The position numbers were made by a program, and so were the translations under genes. The notes under the pieces were generated by a model, which was given only the letters and a program-made list of their open reading frames with translations, did not search any database and was not told the origin of the DNA. From Pseudomonas mosselii (GTDB lineage Bacteria > Pseudomonadota > Gammaproteobacteria > Pseudomonadales > Pseudomonadaceae), in the NCBI RefSeq assembly GCF_003205295.1, contig NZ_QJRP01000002.1:248001-312000 (forward strand): a stretch of DNA of 64,000 nt, given 5' to 3'. Shown here piece by piece: positions 41,154 to 48,782 of this stretch. Position 1 is the first letter of the stretch. Each line of letters starts with the position of its first letter.

Positions 41154-43469
41154 TCATAGCCATTCGGCGTCCGGGGCAGTGGCATTGGCCAGGCACAACC
41201 AACCGTGCCTTGCATCGAGCAACTGCTGGAGCAACGCATCCAACTGGCCTTGTTCGACATTGAGGATAGACCCTTGCATGCGCGACAGGTCGGCATTGTG
41301 TGTCGCGATATGTGCCTGCCAGGCCCATTGCGTGATATCGGCGTTGGCCATCGCTGTCTCGTCGAACTGATCGGCCAGCTGCGCTCGCGCCGCTGGGGCC
41401 AGCGTGACGCCCGGGCGCAGCAGGTCCAGCAGATGACCCAGGATCTGTGCGTGGCTGGCGTGCGGCGATTGCACACCGAACAGCAGTCCGGCGTAGCCTT
41501 CGATCTGACGAAAGGCGCTGAACACGGCGTAACCCAGCTGCAGCTCGACACGCAGGCGCTGATAGAACGGGCCTTGCAACACGTGGGCGAGCAGTCGACC
41601 GGCGGCCTGCAGATCAGCCGGCAGCGGACAGAACAGCAACAGCGCGGGCTCGCTGCCCAAGGTCGGAATCTGCCGCCAGTGGCGTCCGAGGATCGGACAC
41701 GCTGGCGAGGGGGCGATCGGTTGTCCCATGAGGCCTTGCAGTGCCGTGCCCAGGGCGCCCTGTTGGGCGGGGGCGAACCCTTGCGCCAATCCCTGCCAGC
41801 GCGCCTGCTGCCAGAGTGCGTCGAGCTGCGACTGGTCCAGGGGGCAGGCCGGCTGCGGTTGCTCTTCACCCATCAGTAAAGCGTCCGGCAGTGCCTTCAG
41901 CAGGGCACGGATCGGAATCAGCGGCGCTTCGGCTGCCGCTGGCGAGTGCCAATGCTCCCGGGCTGGCGCGCGCAGCAAGGTCAGGGCTTCCTGCGTGGCA
42001 TTGATCACGGCCAGCGGATGCCCCGCCAGGCGCAACTGCCAGTAATCGCCAGTGGCCTCGAAGCCCAGTCGCAATGCTGCCTGATCGGCACGCTCGCGCA
42101 GGGGTTGCAGACTGTGTTGCAGAACGACCTGCATGCGCTGACGCAGCGGCGAAGGAATGTGCCAACGCAGGTCGAGGCTCGCAAACTGGCGAGAGGGCGG
42201 CAGGCAGTCACCGAGACCAAGTCCTGCTGGCAACGGCGTGTTGATCATGGGAAGTTTGGTTGCCAGGAGCGCTTCATCGGGGGGCAACTGCCAGTCGCCG
42301 GCATCCGAGGAAGGCAAGTCCCACAGCAGTGCAGCGAAGGTTTCCAGGCCTTGTGTCCCGAGCCCTGCGAAAGGTCGGTCGGCACTGTCGCGCTGGGCCA
42401 GTTCCAGTGCGCTGGTGGCTTGTTCACGGCGTTGCTGCAGGCGGGTGAAGCGGTCGTTCAGCAGCTTGTGGTCCTGTTGCCGCAGAAAACCCAGCCAGCC
42501 GTGCAGCAACTCCCGGGCCTTGGCCAGGCTGGCCTGGTCCGACAGCTGCAACTGGACATGCCAGAGCAACTGCCCAGCATGGGCGTGGAGTTGTTGCGCC
42601 TTGCAGCCCTGCAGCCAACCGCGCTGGCGCAAGGCATCCAGCCAACCGCCGGGCCGACTGTCAGTGAGCTGGGCCAGCAGCAACTCGAGCGCCTGCTCCG
42701 CGCCATCCGGGAGTCCGTCATGGGCGAACAGCAGGTCGTGGTGCTTGCCCCATGCTTCTGGCGGGTGCAGTGGCGCGTCGAGCAAGGCGGGTGGCCGTTG
42801 CTGGGCGACGCCCGCACCCTTGGCGAACAGGCCGCCGAACTGCCTGCCCAGGTGCGCCAGCTCATCCAGCGGCTGCGGGCCGGCCAGGCTCAGGGTGAGT
42901 TGCCCGCCCTGGTAGAAATCGTGGTGGAACTGCCTCAGCCCTTGCTGGAAGGCCTGGCTTTCCAGCGGCAGGCTATGACGGTTGCCAGCATGGAAGCCGC
43001 TCAGCGGATGGCGCGCCGACACCGACTGCAACAGGGCGAACTGGCGCTGTGCCTCGGGGTTGCGCGACCAGGCGATGAACTCGGCATGGATCACCTCGCG
43101 CTCGCGGCGCTGGCGTTCGATGGCGAAGTCCGGCTCGGCGAGCATCTGGCACAGGCGCTCAAGCCCACCGGCCAGCGCTGCGGGGGGCACTTCGAAGAAG
43201 AAGTCGGTGGTGCGTTCGCGGGTGCTGGCGTTGACCTGGCCGCCCAGGCCCTGGACGTAGCGCATCAGGCCGTCGTCCAGCGGAAAACGCCTGTTACCGA
43301 GGAAGAACAGGTGTTCGAGAAAGTGCGCCAGGCCCGGCCAGCGCGCTGGTGCGTCGTGGCTGCCGGCATGCACCCGCAGCGCCGCCGCCGCGCGCTTGAG
43401 GCGTGGCGCTTGGCGCAAGGTCAGGTGCAGGCCGTTGGCGAGGGTGAGGTGGCGAATGGCGTCGGACAT
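41154..43469 (-). CDS. pqqF: PqqF, M16-family zinc protease
   Basis: A 771-residue insulinase-type protease proposed to release the cross-linked amino acids from PqqA. The inverted zinc motif is AHFLEHLFFLG (H49, E52, H53), with the third ligand in REREVIHAEF near residue 130. It has the two-lobed M16 length. It starts with an ATG at 43469 and is the first gene of the minus-strand pqqFABCDE order; a 171-bp gap before pqqA suggests a second promoter. Confidence 0.94.
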   Translation of the reverse strand: MSDAIRHLTLANGLHLTLRQAPRLKRAAAALRVHAGSHDAPARWPGLAHFLEHLFFLGNRRFPLDDGLMRYVQGLGGQVNASTRERTTDFFFEVPPAALAGGLERLCQMLAEPDFAIERQRREREVIHAEFIAWSRNPEAQRQFALLQSVSARHPLSGFHAGNRHSLPLESQAFQQGLRQFHHDFYQGGQLTLSLAGPQPLDELAHLGRQFGGLFAKGAGVAQQRPPALLDAPLHPPEAWGKHHDLLFAHDGLPDGAEQALELLLAQLTDSRPGGWLDALRQRGWLQGCKAQQLHAHAGQLLWHVQLQLSDQASLAKARELLHGWLGFLRQQDHKLLNDRFTRLQQRREQATSALELAQRDSADRPFAGLGTQGLETFAALLWDLPSSDAGDWQLPPDEALLATKLPMINTPLPAGLGLGDCLPPSRQFASLDLRWHIPSPLRQRMQVVLQHSLQPLRERADQAALRLGFEATGDYWQLRLAGHPLAVINATQEALTLLRAPAREHWHSPAAAEAPLIPIRALLKALPDALLMGEEQPQPACPLDQSQLDALWQQARWQGLAQGFAPAQQGALGTALQGLMGQPIAPSPACPILGRHWRQIPTLGSEPALLLFCPLPADLQAAGRLLAHVLQGPFYQRLRVELQLGYAVFSAFRQIEGYAGLLFGVQSPHASHAQILGHLLDLLRPGVTLAPAARAQLADQFDETAMANADITQWAWQAHIATHNADLSRMQGSILNVEQGQLDALLQQLLDARHGWLCLANATAPDAEWL

Positions 43470-43522
43470 GACGCCATGCTAGCGCGCAATGCCGGGGTTG
43501 TCTGTCCTGGCCCCTGTCGCTG

Positions 43523-44305
43523 TTAATGCAGATCCCGGCGCAGGTCCGCCAGGTAGGGAAACGCCTCTCGCCCTTTCAATACCCGCTCGCGCTGCAGGTC
43601 TGCCAGCAAAAGCCCCTCTTCGTCCCCGGTCATCGCCAGCACATCGCCATCCGGCCCGACGATGCTGCTTTGCCCGCAATACTGGATCTCGCCTTCGCTG
43701 CCGCAGTAGTTGGCGTACACCAGATAACACTGGTTCTCCTGCGCCCGCGAGCGCACGGTCACCTGGCAGACGAAGTCGTAGGGCGCCATGTTCGCCGTCG
43801 GCACCAGGATCAGCTCGGCACCGTTCAGCGCCAGGCGCCGGGCGTTCTCCGGGAACTCGATGTCGTAGCAGATCAGCAGCCCGACCTTCCAGCCGTCCAG
43901 CTCGACCACCGGGAAGTGATCGGCGCCCGGGCTGAACATCGAGCGATCCAGCTCGCCGAACAGGTGGGTCTTGCGGTAGTTGCACAGGCTGCGGCCATGG
44001 GCATCGATCAGTTGCACGCTGTTGTGGATCGACCCGTCCTCGGCCCGCTCCGGGTAGCCGTAGACGATGGCGATCCGGTGCGCCTGGGCGATCTCGACGA
44101 CGCTCATGGCCGAGGGGCCGTCCTCGGCCTCGGCCAGGCGTTCCACCTGGTCCAGGCCGATGTTGTAGCCGCTGAGGAACATCTCAGGGCACACCAGCAG
44201 CTGCGCGCCGCGGGCGGCGGCCTGCTGGGCCTGGTGCTGCAGGCGCTCGAGATTGCCGGGCACGTCCAATGGCTTGGGCGTGCCCTGGAACAGGGCGATG
44301 CGCAT
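43523..44305 (-). CDS. davA: 5-aminopentanamidase (nitrilase family)
   Basis: A carbon-nitrogen hydrolase that turns 5-aminopentanamide into 5-aminovalerate in lysine breakdown. It is 260 residues. The Glu-Lys-Cys triad is visible: E41 in LVCPEMFLSGY, Lys in CNYRKTHLFGELD, and Cys in LLICYDIEFPE. The ATG at 44305 has AGGAG seven bases upstream; the longer frame overlaps davB. It is 16 bases after the davB stop, so it is co-transcribed with its partner. The assignment rests on this pairing, as in P. putida davBA. Confidence 0.92.
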   Translation of the reverse strand: MRIALFQGTPKPLDVPGNLERLQHQAQQAAARGAQLLVCPEMFLSGYNIGLDQVERLAEAEDGPSAMSVVEIAQAHRIAIVYGYPERAEDGSIHNSVQLIDAHGRSLCNYRKTHLFGELDRSMFSPGADHFPVVELDGWKVGLLICYDIEFPENARRLALNGAELILVPTANMAPYDFVCQVTVRSRAQENQCYLVYANYCGSEGEIQYCGQSSIVGPDGDVLAMTGDEEGLLLADLQRERVLKGREAFPYLADLRRDLH

Positions 44306-44321
44306 GGCGCTACTCCTACGC

Positions 44322-46004
44322 TCAGTCGGCCAGGGCGATCGGACCGATCTCGTGGAACACATCGCCCGGGCCGGGGTTGTCCGGGTGGGTCTGGCCACCG
44401 AAGTGGTTCATGATACCCCACACCGCGTTCAGCGAAGTCTGCACCGCGCCTTCCACCCAGGCCGGGGTCCAGGACACGTCGTCACCGGCGATGAAGATGC
44501 CACGCTGTTCGGCGGGCATGTCCTGCTGCATGAAGTGCGCGTACATGCGCTGGTTGTAGCGGTAGTGGCCCGGCAGCGCGCCCTTGAAGGCGCCGAGGAA
44601 GTGCGGGTCGGCCTCCCACGAGATGGTGATCGGGTCGCCGATGATATGCCCGGCGATATCGGTCTTGGGGTAGATCTTCTTCAGTGCGTCGAGGGCCAGT
44701 TGCACGCGCTTTTCGGTCGGGTGCGGCAGCATCTTCAGGGCGTCGCTCATCCAGGCATAGGACAGGCAGATCACCCCCGGCTTGTCGTCGCCGTTGTCGA
44801 ACAGGTAGGTGCCGCGGGTCAGGCGGTCGGTGAGGGTCATGCTCATCAGGTCGCGGCCGGTCTCCGGGTCCTTGTCCTTCCAGAACGGCCGGTCGACCAT
44901 GACGAAGGTCTTCGACGACTGCATGTAGCGGGTGCGGTCCAGGGCCATCCACATCTTCTGCGAGAACAGCGACTCCTCGCAGTCGATCTGGGTGGTCAGC
45001 AGCCAGCTCTGGCAGGTGGTGAGCACCGCCGCGTAGTGGCGCACGTCGCCATAGTTGTCGGTGACCGCCAGGCGACCATCGCTGGCCCGGGCGATGCGCT
45101 TGACCCCGGTGCGTGGCGCGCCGCCGTGCAGGCCGCTGAGGCTGGTGCCGGCCGGCCAGTGGGCGCAACGCTCCGGCACATGGCGCCAGATGCCCTGCGG
45201 TACCTGCTCGACGCCACCGACCACCAGGTGCTGGTGATCGTCGCAATTGGTCATCACCACGCGGAAGATTTCCAGCATCGAGTTGGGGAAGTCCGAGTCC
45301 CAGCCGCCGGTGCCGAAGCCCACCTGGCCGAACACTTCGCGGTGCTGGAAGCTCAGTTTGGCGAACGAGCGCGAGGTGGCGACGAAGTCATAGAAGGTGC
45401 GGTCGTCCCACAGTGGCACCAGCTTGTTCCACAGGTCCTTCAGGCGCGGCACGTCGCGGTCGCGGATGGCCTGCTGGATATCGCCGAATTGCGCGCCGCT
45501 CTCCAGGGCGTCGGCCCAGGCCTCGGCCACTTCGTGGAACAGCTGCGGCAGGTCGGCGGATTTCTCGGCGTAGTAGGTCTGGCCTTCCAGGTCGATGACC
45601 GTGCTGCCCGATGCCGGGGTCAGCGGGTTGGGGAAGGGCTTGGTCTCCAGGCCCAGCTTGTCGACGTAGTGGTAGAACGCCGTGGACGACACCGGGAAGC
45701 GCATGCCGCCCAGTTCGGCAACGATGCCGTCGGTGCCGTTGAACGCTTGCGAGCGCAGCCGGCCACCCAGCTTGGAAGCCTCGTACACCACGGGCTTGAG
45801 GCCCAGCTTCATCAGCTCGTAGGCCGCCACCAGCCCGGCGATGCCGCCACCGACGATCGCTACCTCTTCGCCATGGCGCTCCTTGGGAATGCTGCCCAGG
45901 CCGGCCGGGTGCTCCAGCCAGTCGTCGAAGGCGAAGGGGAAGTCGGGGCCGAAGATGGTGATGGGTTTCTTGCCGTCGGCGGGGTGGCGGTTTTTCTTGT
46001 TCAT
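44322..46004 (-). CDS. davB: L-lysine 2-monooxygenase
   Basis: An FAD amine-oxidase-family enzyme that converts L-lysine to 5-aminopentanamide with release of CO2, the first step of the 5-aminovalerate route. It is 560 residues. The dinucleotide-binding motif is VAIVGGGIAGLVAAYELMKLGLKPVVYEAS (about residues 48-77), followed by GGRLRSQAF. The C-terminal FAD contact is GIFIAGDDVSWTPAWVEGAVQT. Older annotations call such proteins tryptophan 2-monooxygenase; the adjacent amidase favours lysine. Confidence 0.92.
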   Translation of the reverse strand: MNKKNRHPADGKKPITIFGPDFPFAFDDWLEHPAGLGSIPKERHGEEVAIVGGGIAGLVAAYELMKLGLKPVVYEASKLGGRLRSQAFNGTDGIVAELGGMRFPVSSTAFYHYVDKLGLETKPFPNPLTPASGSTVIDLEGQTYYAEKSADLPQLFHEVAEAWADALESGAQFGDIQQAIRDRDVPRLKDLWNKLVPLWDDRTFYDFVATSRSFAKLSFQHREVFGQVGFGTGGWDSDFPNSMLEIFRVVMTNCDDHQHLVVGGVEQVPQGIWRHVPERCAHWPAGTSLSGLHGGAPRTGVKRIARASDGRLAVTDNYGDVRHYAAVLTTCQSWLLTTQIDCEESLFSQKMWMALDRTRYMQSSKTFVMVDRPFWKDKDPETGRDLMSMTLTDRLTRGTYLFDNGDDKPGVICLSYAWMSDALKMLPHPTEKRVQLALDALKKIYPKTDIAGHIIGDPITISWEADPHFLGAFKGALPGHYRYNQRMYAHFMQQDMPAEQRGIFIAGDDVSWTPAWVEGAVQTSLNAVWGIMNHFGGQTHPDNPGPGDVFHEIGPIALAD

Positions 46005-46164
46005 GTAATGACCTTGCCAGGGGCTGCGCAGCGGGCGGAGCCTGAGTATAGAGAATGCCTGGTGGCCATTTTATGAAGTGGAGTGTTCGTTATTAAGGTG
46101 CAGAGTGGCGTCGTTATGTGCTTTGTTTCGTCTTAATGATTCATTTTTATTCAATACTGACGAA

Positions 46165-46479
46165 TCAGCTCAGCGATGCCAGGTGCTCGACGGTTTCAGG
46201 GTACTTCTGCACCAGGCGGATCAGCGCCACGGCCTGGGCGTTGGGCATGGAGCGGCCCTGTTCCCAACTCTCCAGGGTGCGGGCGTTGGTACGCAAGTAG
46301 GCGGCAAACACCGCCCGGGACATGTTCAGGCACTGGCGCAGTTCGGTCAGTTCGTTGGGGGCCAGCGGGGCGAGCTCCTCGAAGGTCACCTTGTGCGAGC
46401 GCAGGGTCAGTTTGCCGGCGCGCTCATCGGCGAGGGCGTCGAAGCCTTCGGTGAGTTCAGTGAAGATGTTGCGTGGCAT
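46165..46479 (-). CDS. XRE-family HTH protein, antitoxin-like (NadS/HigA type)
   Basis: A 104-residue protein with a C-terminal helix-turn-helix (LTELRQCLNMSRAVFAAYLRTNARTLESWEQG, about residues 43-74). The N-terminal arm FTELTEGFDALADERAGKLTLRSHKV is typical of antitoxins paired with RelE/HigB toxins. No toxin gene lies next to it: davB is downstream, and upstream there is only an operator-like palindrome and a REP. The ATG at 46479 has AGGAG six bases upstream. It probably represses itself. Confidence 0.85.
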   Translation of the reverse strand: MPRNIFTELTEGFDALADERAGKLTLRSHKVTFEELAPLAPNELTELRQCLNMSRAVFAAYLRTNARTLESWEQGRSMPNAQAVALIRLVQKYPETVEHLASLS

Positions 46480-46519
46480 TGGTGGCTCCTGCTTTTCAGG
46501 TGCGCCATGTTGCCACTTT

Positions 46520-46538
46520 TATACGTGATCTACGTATA
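46520..46538. promoter_or_regulatory. Operator-like palindrome of the XRE gene
   Basis: TATACGT-GATCT-ACGTATA, perfect 7-bp arms, 41 bases upstream of the XRE start codon. It is the usual place for an autoregulatory site of an antitoxin-like protein. Binding is inferred. Confidence 0.65.
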
Positions 46539-46599
46539 GATGATTGCTTTCAAGTTGTTTCACTTGGCGAGTTCCCAAGTCCTTGAAGTGATGCATACC

Positions 46600-46698
46600 T
46601 TGTGGGAGCGGGCTTGCCCCGCGAATTGGGCCGCATAGTCATTATCGGGTTATGGCACGGGCTCAGCCCGTGATCGCGGGGCAAGCCCGCTCCCACAA
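46600..46698. repeat. REP pair (BIME)
   Basis: Outer arms TTGTGGGAGCGGGCTTGCCC and GGGCAAGCCCGCTCCCACAA are exact reverse complements, with a further hairpin GGCACGGGCTCAGCCCGTG inside. It belongs to the GGGCTTGCCCCGCGA family. Confidence 0.88.
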
Positions 46699-46823
46699 AA
46701 TCTACTTCGCGCTGGAGAGAATCAGCTTGGTCCTACAGAGACATGTAATAACAGGAAGTATCCTACGAACCATGTAGCCTCGGTCTGGCAGTTTGGGAGA
46801 ACCCTTCGCGGTTAACTTCAGCC

Positions 46824-47028
46824 GGTCACCGCCTATTCGGTGATCGGGCGTGAGAACCCGGCGATCAAATTGGAGGCATGCTGTCATGGCAGCTGTGCGC
46901 GGGCAGGTTCTGCCTGGCCGGAATGTAGCCTCCAACTTCGCCGGTTCTCACCCCGCGCATGGCTGCCACCTATTCCCGTGAGAAGGTTGCGTGGTGGCCT
47001 CCTTGAGCCGGTAATGGAGGCAATACCC
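46824..47028 (+). promoter_or_regulatory. Highly structured leader of the DUF6124-type gene
   Basis: Non-coding leader with several inverted repeats. 46850-46877 pairs with 46928-46951 (about 22 bp, one bulge and one internal loop). 46887-46903 pairs with 46952-46968 (17 bp, two of them G-U). The order of the four segments makes the two helices overlap, so they should exclude each other. Smaller hairpins are TCACCG/CGGTGA (46826-46843) and GGCAG/CTGCC (46902-46914). GCCTCC (46997-47002) pairs with GGAGGC (47016-47021), hiding the Shine-Dalgarno of the gene at 47029. I do not recognise a named RNA family. The stretch 46699-46823 shows no gene or motif. Confidence 0.65.
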
Positions 47029-47319
47029 ATGAAAAAGATCGTCCCCGACCCACCCCTCGCCCTGAACCCGACCACCGAGCAGTCCTTCTGCTCCTGCCAG
47101 TCCAGTCATCCCCCCATCTTCACCGTGCGCCCCGGCGTCGATGCGGCCGACGCCCTGGTCCACGCCAGCATGCTGGCCCGGGCCATCCAGGAAATCGCCG
47201 ACGACTACGCCCAGCACCATGCCCCCGAGGCGGGGCGGGCGATGATCTGGTCGATCCTGCATTCGGCGGAAACGGTGCGCGCGCTGCTGGAAGGGCTACT
47301 CGACGCGATGGAGGCCTGA
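47029..47319 (+). CDS. DUF6124 (formerly DUF3077)-type small protein
   Basis: A 96-residue soluble protein. The central stretch PPIFTVRPGVDAADALVHASMLARAIQEIADDY (about residues 25-57) fits a family common and multi-copy in Pseudomonas, with no known function. It is preceded by a Cys-containing FCSCQSS. The ATG at 47029 has GGAGG eight bases upstream, but that site sits in a hairpin. The open frame extends upstream through the structured leader and is not believed. It is convergent with the Lrp gene, with 16 bases between them. Confidence 0.78.
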   Translation: MKKIVPDPPLALNPTTEQSFCSCQSSHPPIFTVRPGVDAADALVHASMLARAIQEIADDYAQHHAPEAGRAMIWSILHSAETVRALLEGLLDAMEA

Positions 47320-47335
47320 TGGTCGGGGGGCGTGG

Positions 47336-47797
47336 TCAGCCCGGCTGGCCACGGTCCACCTTGCTGCTGAGAATGATCGATGTAGTGGTCTTCTCCACCC
47401 CATCCAGGCTGCCGATCTGGTCGAGCAACTGGTCCAGTTGCTCTGGCGAATCACTGTTCAGCCACGCCACATAGTCGAACTCGCCACTCACCGCGCACAG
47501 TTGCTGTACCTGGCCCATGGCGCCCAGGCGGCGCACGATGTCCTTGCCCGAGCGCGGCTGCGCCTTGATCCCCACGTACGCCTGCAGTCCGCCGCCCAGC
47601 AGACGCTGGCCCAGGCGCACGCCATAGCCGGTGATGACCTTGCTCTTCTCCAGCCGCGCCAGACGCGAGTTCACGGTGGTGCGGGCGATACCCAGCTGGC
47701 GGGCAAGAGTGGCGACGCTTTCGCGGGCGTTGATCTGCAACAGGGCGATCAACTGGCGGTCGATTTCGTCGAGGGTGATGGCACGGGCGTCTGGCAT
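47336..47797 (-). CDS. Lrp/AsnC-family regulator
   Basis: A 153-residue feast/famine regulator with an N-terminal helix-turn-helix (LDEIDRQLIALLQINARESVATLARQLGIARTTVNSRLARLEKS, about residues 9-52) and a C-terminal RAM ligand domain (GGLQAYVGIKAQPRSG, VSGEFDYVAWLNSDS). The effector is unknown. I chose the ATG at 47797 (MPDARAITLDEID); an ATG at 47812 adds five residues. No amino-acid metabolic gene is adjacent to suggest a target. Confidence 0.88.
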   Translation of the reverse strand: MPDARAITLDEIDRQLIALLQINARESVATLARQLGIARTTVNSRLARLEKSKVITGYGVRLGQRLLGGGLQAYVGIKAQPRSGKDIVRRLGAMGQVQQLCAVSGEFDYVAWLNSDSPEQLDQLLDQIGSLDGVEKTTTSIILSSKVDRGQPG

Positions 47798-47903
47798 GGC
47801 GAGTCTCGGCATAGGGTGCACTAGCCTAGCCAGCCTGGGGCCGATGAGAAAGAGGCCGGTGGAACATTCGAAGCAGGCGTGTGGTGAAGTCACGCTACGC
47901 CAA

Positions 47904-47945
47904 CAGCCTTGGGCCAGGCACTGAAGGCGCCTGCCCCAAGGCTGT
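47904..47945. terminator. Hairpin between the lipoprotein and Lrp genes
   Basis: ACAGCCTTGGGCCAGGC and GCCTGCCCCAAGGCTGT pair in 16 of 17 positions. It starts after the lipoprotein stop on the minus strand. There is no T-run, so it may serve as an mRNA 3' stabiliser rather than a terminator. Confidence 0.55.
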
Positions 47946-47957
47946 CGGTGGGTTGCC

Positions 47958-48332
47958 TCAGCGTGCGGCGCTGGTCTGCGCCGTGGTGGCGCAAGGCGAC
48001 TTCAGGCCGGCGGTCATGCTCTCGACGTTGTCGAGCATCTGGTTGCCCTGGTTGACCTTCTGGGCGTTTTCCGCCAGTTGCATGCGCTGGTCATAGGTGG
48101 CCGAGGTGCCATTCATGCTGTGCTTGGTCTCCAGCACCGAGTTGGCGATGCTCAGCAGGCTGCGGCCGGTGGAGATCAGGTTGTCGGTCGTGCTGGGCGT
48201 GCAGGGCGCATTGCCGCCGGCCATCTGGCTGGGCTGCTGGCCCTGGTTGTAGGAACCCGGCGCCACGCAACCGGCAAGTGTTACCAGCATGGGTGCAATG
48301 AGCAGGGCCCCAAGCGTTCCTTGGATGTTCAT
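47958..48332 (-). CDS. Small lipoprotein of unknown function
   Basis: A 124-residue protein with a lipoprotein signal peptide (MNIQGTLGALLIAPMLVTLAGC); the lipobox LAGC places the acylated Cys at residue 22. The mature part is Gln/Ser/Thr-rich and helical (NLISTGRSLLSIANSVLETKHSMNG, DQRMQLAENAQKVNQGNQMLDNVESM). It lacks the Asp+2 inner-membrane retention signal (Val follows Cys), so outer-membrane sorting is expected. No named domain recognised. GAGGGA lies seven bases before the ATG. Confidence 0.85.
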   Translation of the reverse strand: MNIQGTLGALLIAPMLVTLAGCVAPGSYNQGQQPSQMAGGNAPCTPSTTDNLISTGRSLLSIANSVLETKHSMNGTSATYDQRMQLAENAQKVNQGNQMLDNVESMTAGLKSPCATTAQTSAAR

Positions 48333-48347
48333 GTGACGTTCCCTCGA

Positions 48348-48542
48348 TCACTGGGCTTCGACCCGGTGCCGAAGCGATGGAGGGATTCTAGAAACGAGGC
48401 GTCGGCGGCGAAATAGAACGGGTGTGCTAAAGGCACTTTGCCGCTGGTCAGAGCGACCCGAGCTACAGATCCAGGGGAAGCTGGGCACTGTACCGCCAGG
48501 GTATTGTTTTTGTACCGCGGAGCGGTCAGGTTTTTCGGCCAT
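48348..48542 (-). CDS. Possible small ORF, 64 residues
   Basis: An open frame starting MAEKPDRSAVQKQYPGG, preceded by AGGAG nine bases upstream, in the gap between the lipoprotein gene and rtcB. The second half is Arg/Ser-rich and looks non-functional (FRRRRLVSRIPPSLRHR). It could be a remnant or a chance ORF. No family recognised. Confidence 0.25.
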   Translation of the reverse strand: MAEKPDRSAVQKQYPGGTVPSFPWICSSGRSDQRQSAFSTPVLFRRRRLVSRIPPSLRHRVEAQ

Positions 48543-48578
48543 GACGTTGTTCTCCTGGTGAAAATGTGATCAAGGTTG

Positions 48579-48607
48579 TTGCAAGGTGGCAATGACACAC
48601 CTAAGAT
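48579..48607 (+). promoter_or_regulatory. Candidate promoter of the rtcB-prfH operon
   Basis: TTGCAA (48579-48584), a 17-bp spacer, and TAAGAT (48602-48607). Initiation near 48614 would give a leader of about 170 nt before rtcB, containing the 13-codon ORF at 48646. No sigma-54 site or adjacent RtcR-type activator was seen. Confidence 0.5.
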
Positions 48608-48645
48608 GCCCGCCTTCTCTCACCCGACAGCAAAGGAGGTACATC

Positions 48646-48687
48646 ATGCAACAGTCGATCACCCTTTGCAGGTCGCGCCTGGCTTGA
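48646..48687 (+). CDS. Candidate 13-residue leader peptide upstream of rtcB
   Basis: ATG to TGA encoding MQQSITLCRSRLA. It is preceded at 48633-48640 by AAGGAGGT, a full complement of the 16S anti-Shine-Dalgarno, five bases from the ATG. It lies between the candidate promoter and rtcB. Base composition gives no further support, but so strong a ribosome-binding site before a tiny ORF is uncommon by chance. Role unknown; see findings for a regulatory model. Confidence 0.4.
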   Translation: MQQSITLCRSRLA

Positions 48688-48782
48688 ACGCATTCGCCGC
48701 TACTCGTTAGCGGTACCGCAACGCCCGGCCTCTGGCCTGCCAATCCGAACATCTTTTTGTTTCAACCCATCAGGATTGGACT

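Noticed and set aside
41946..43526. 526-residue plus-strand open frame opposite pqqF
   Set aside because: Same antisense-shadow pattern; the minus strand encodes a complete M16 protease with its zinc motif.
46840..47028. Upstream extension of the DUF6124-type reading frame
   Set aside because: The frame is open, but the sequence is dominated by inverted repeats and the family starts near the ATG at 47029, which has its own Shine-Dalgarno.
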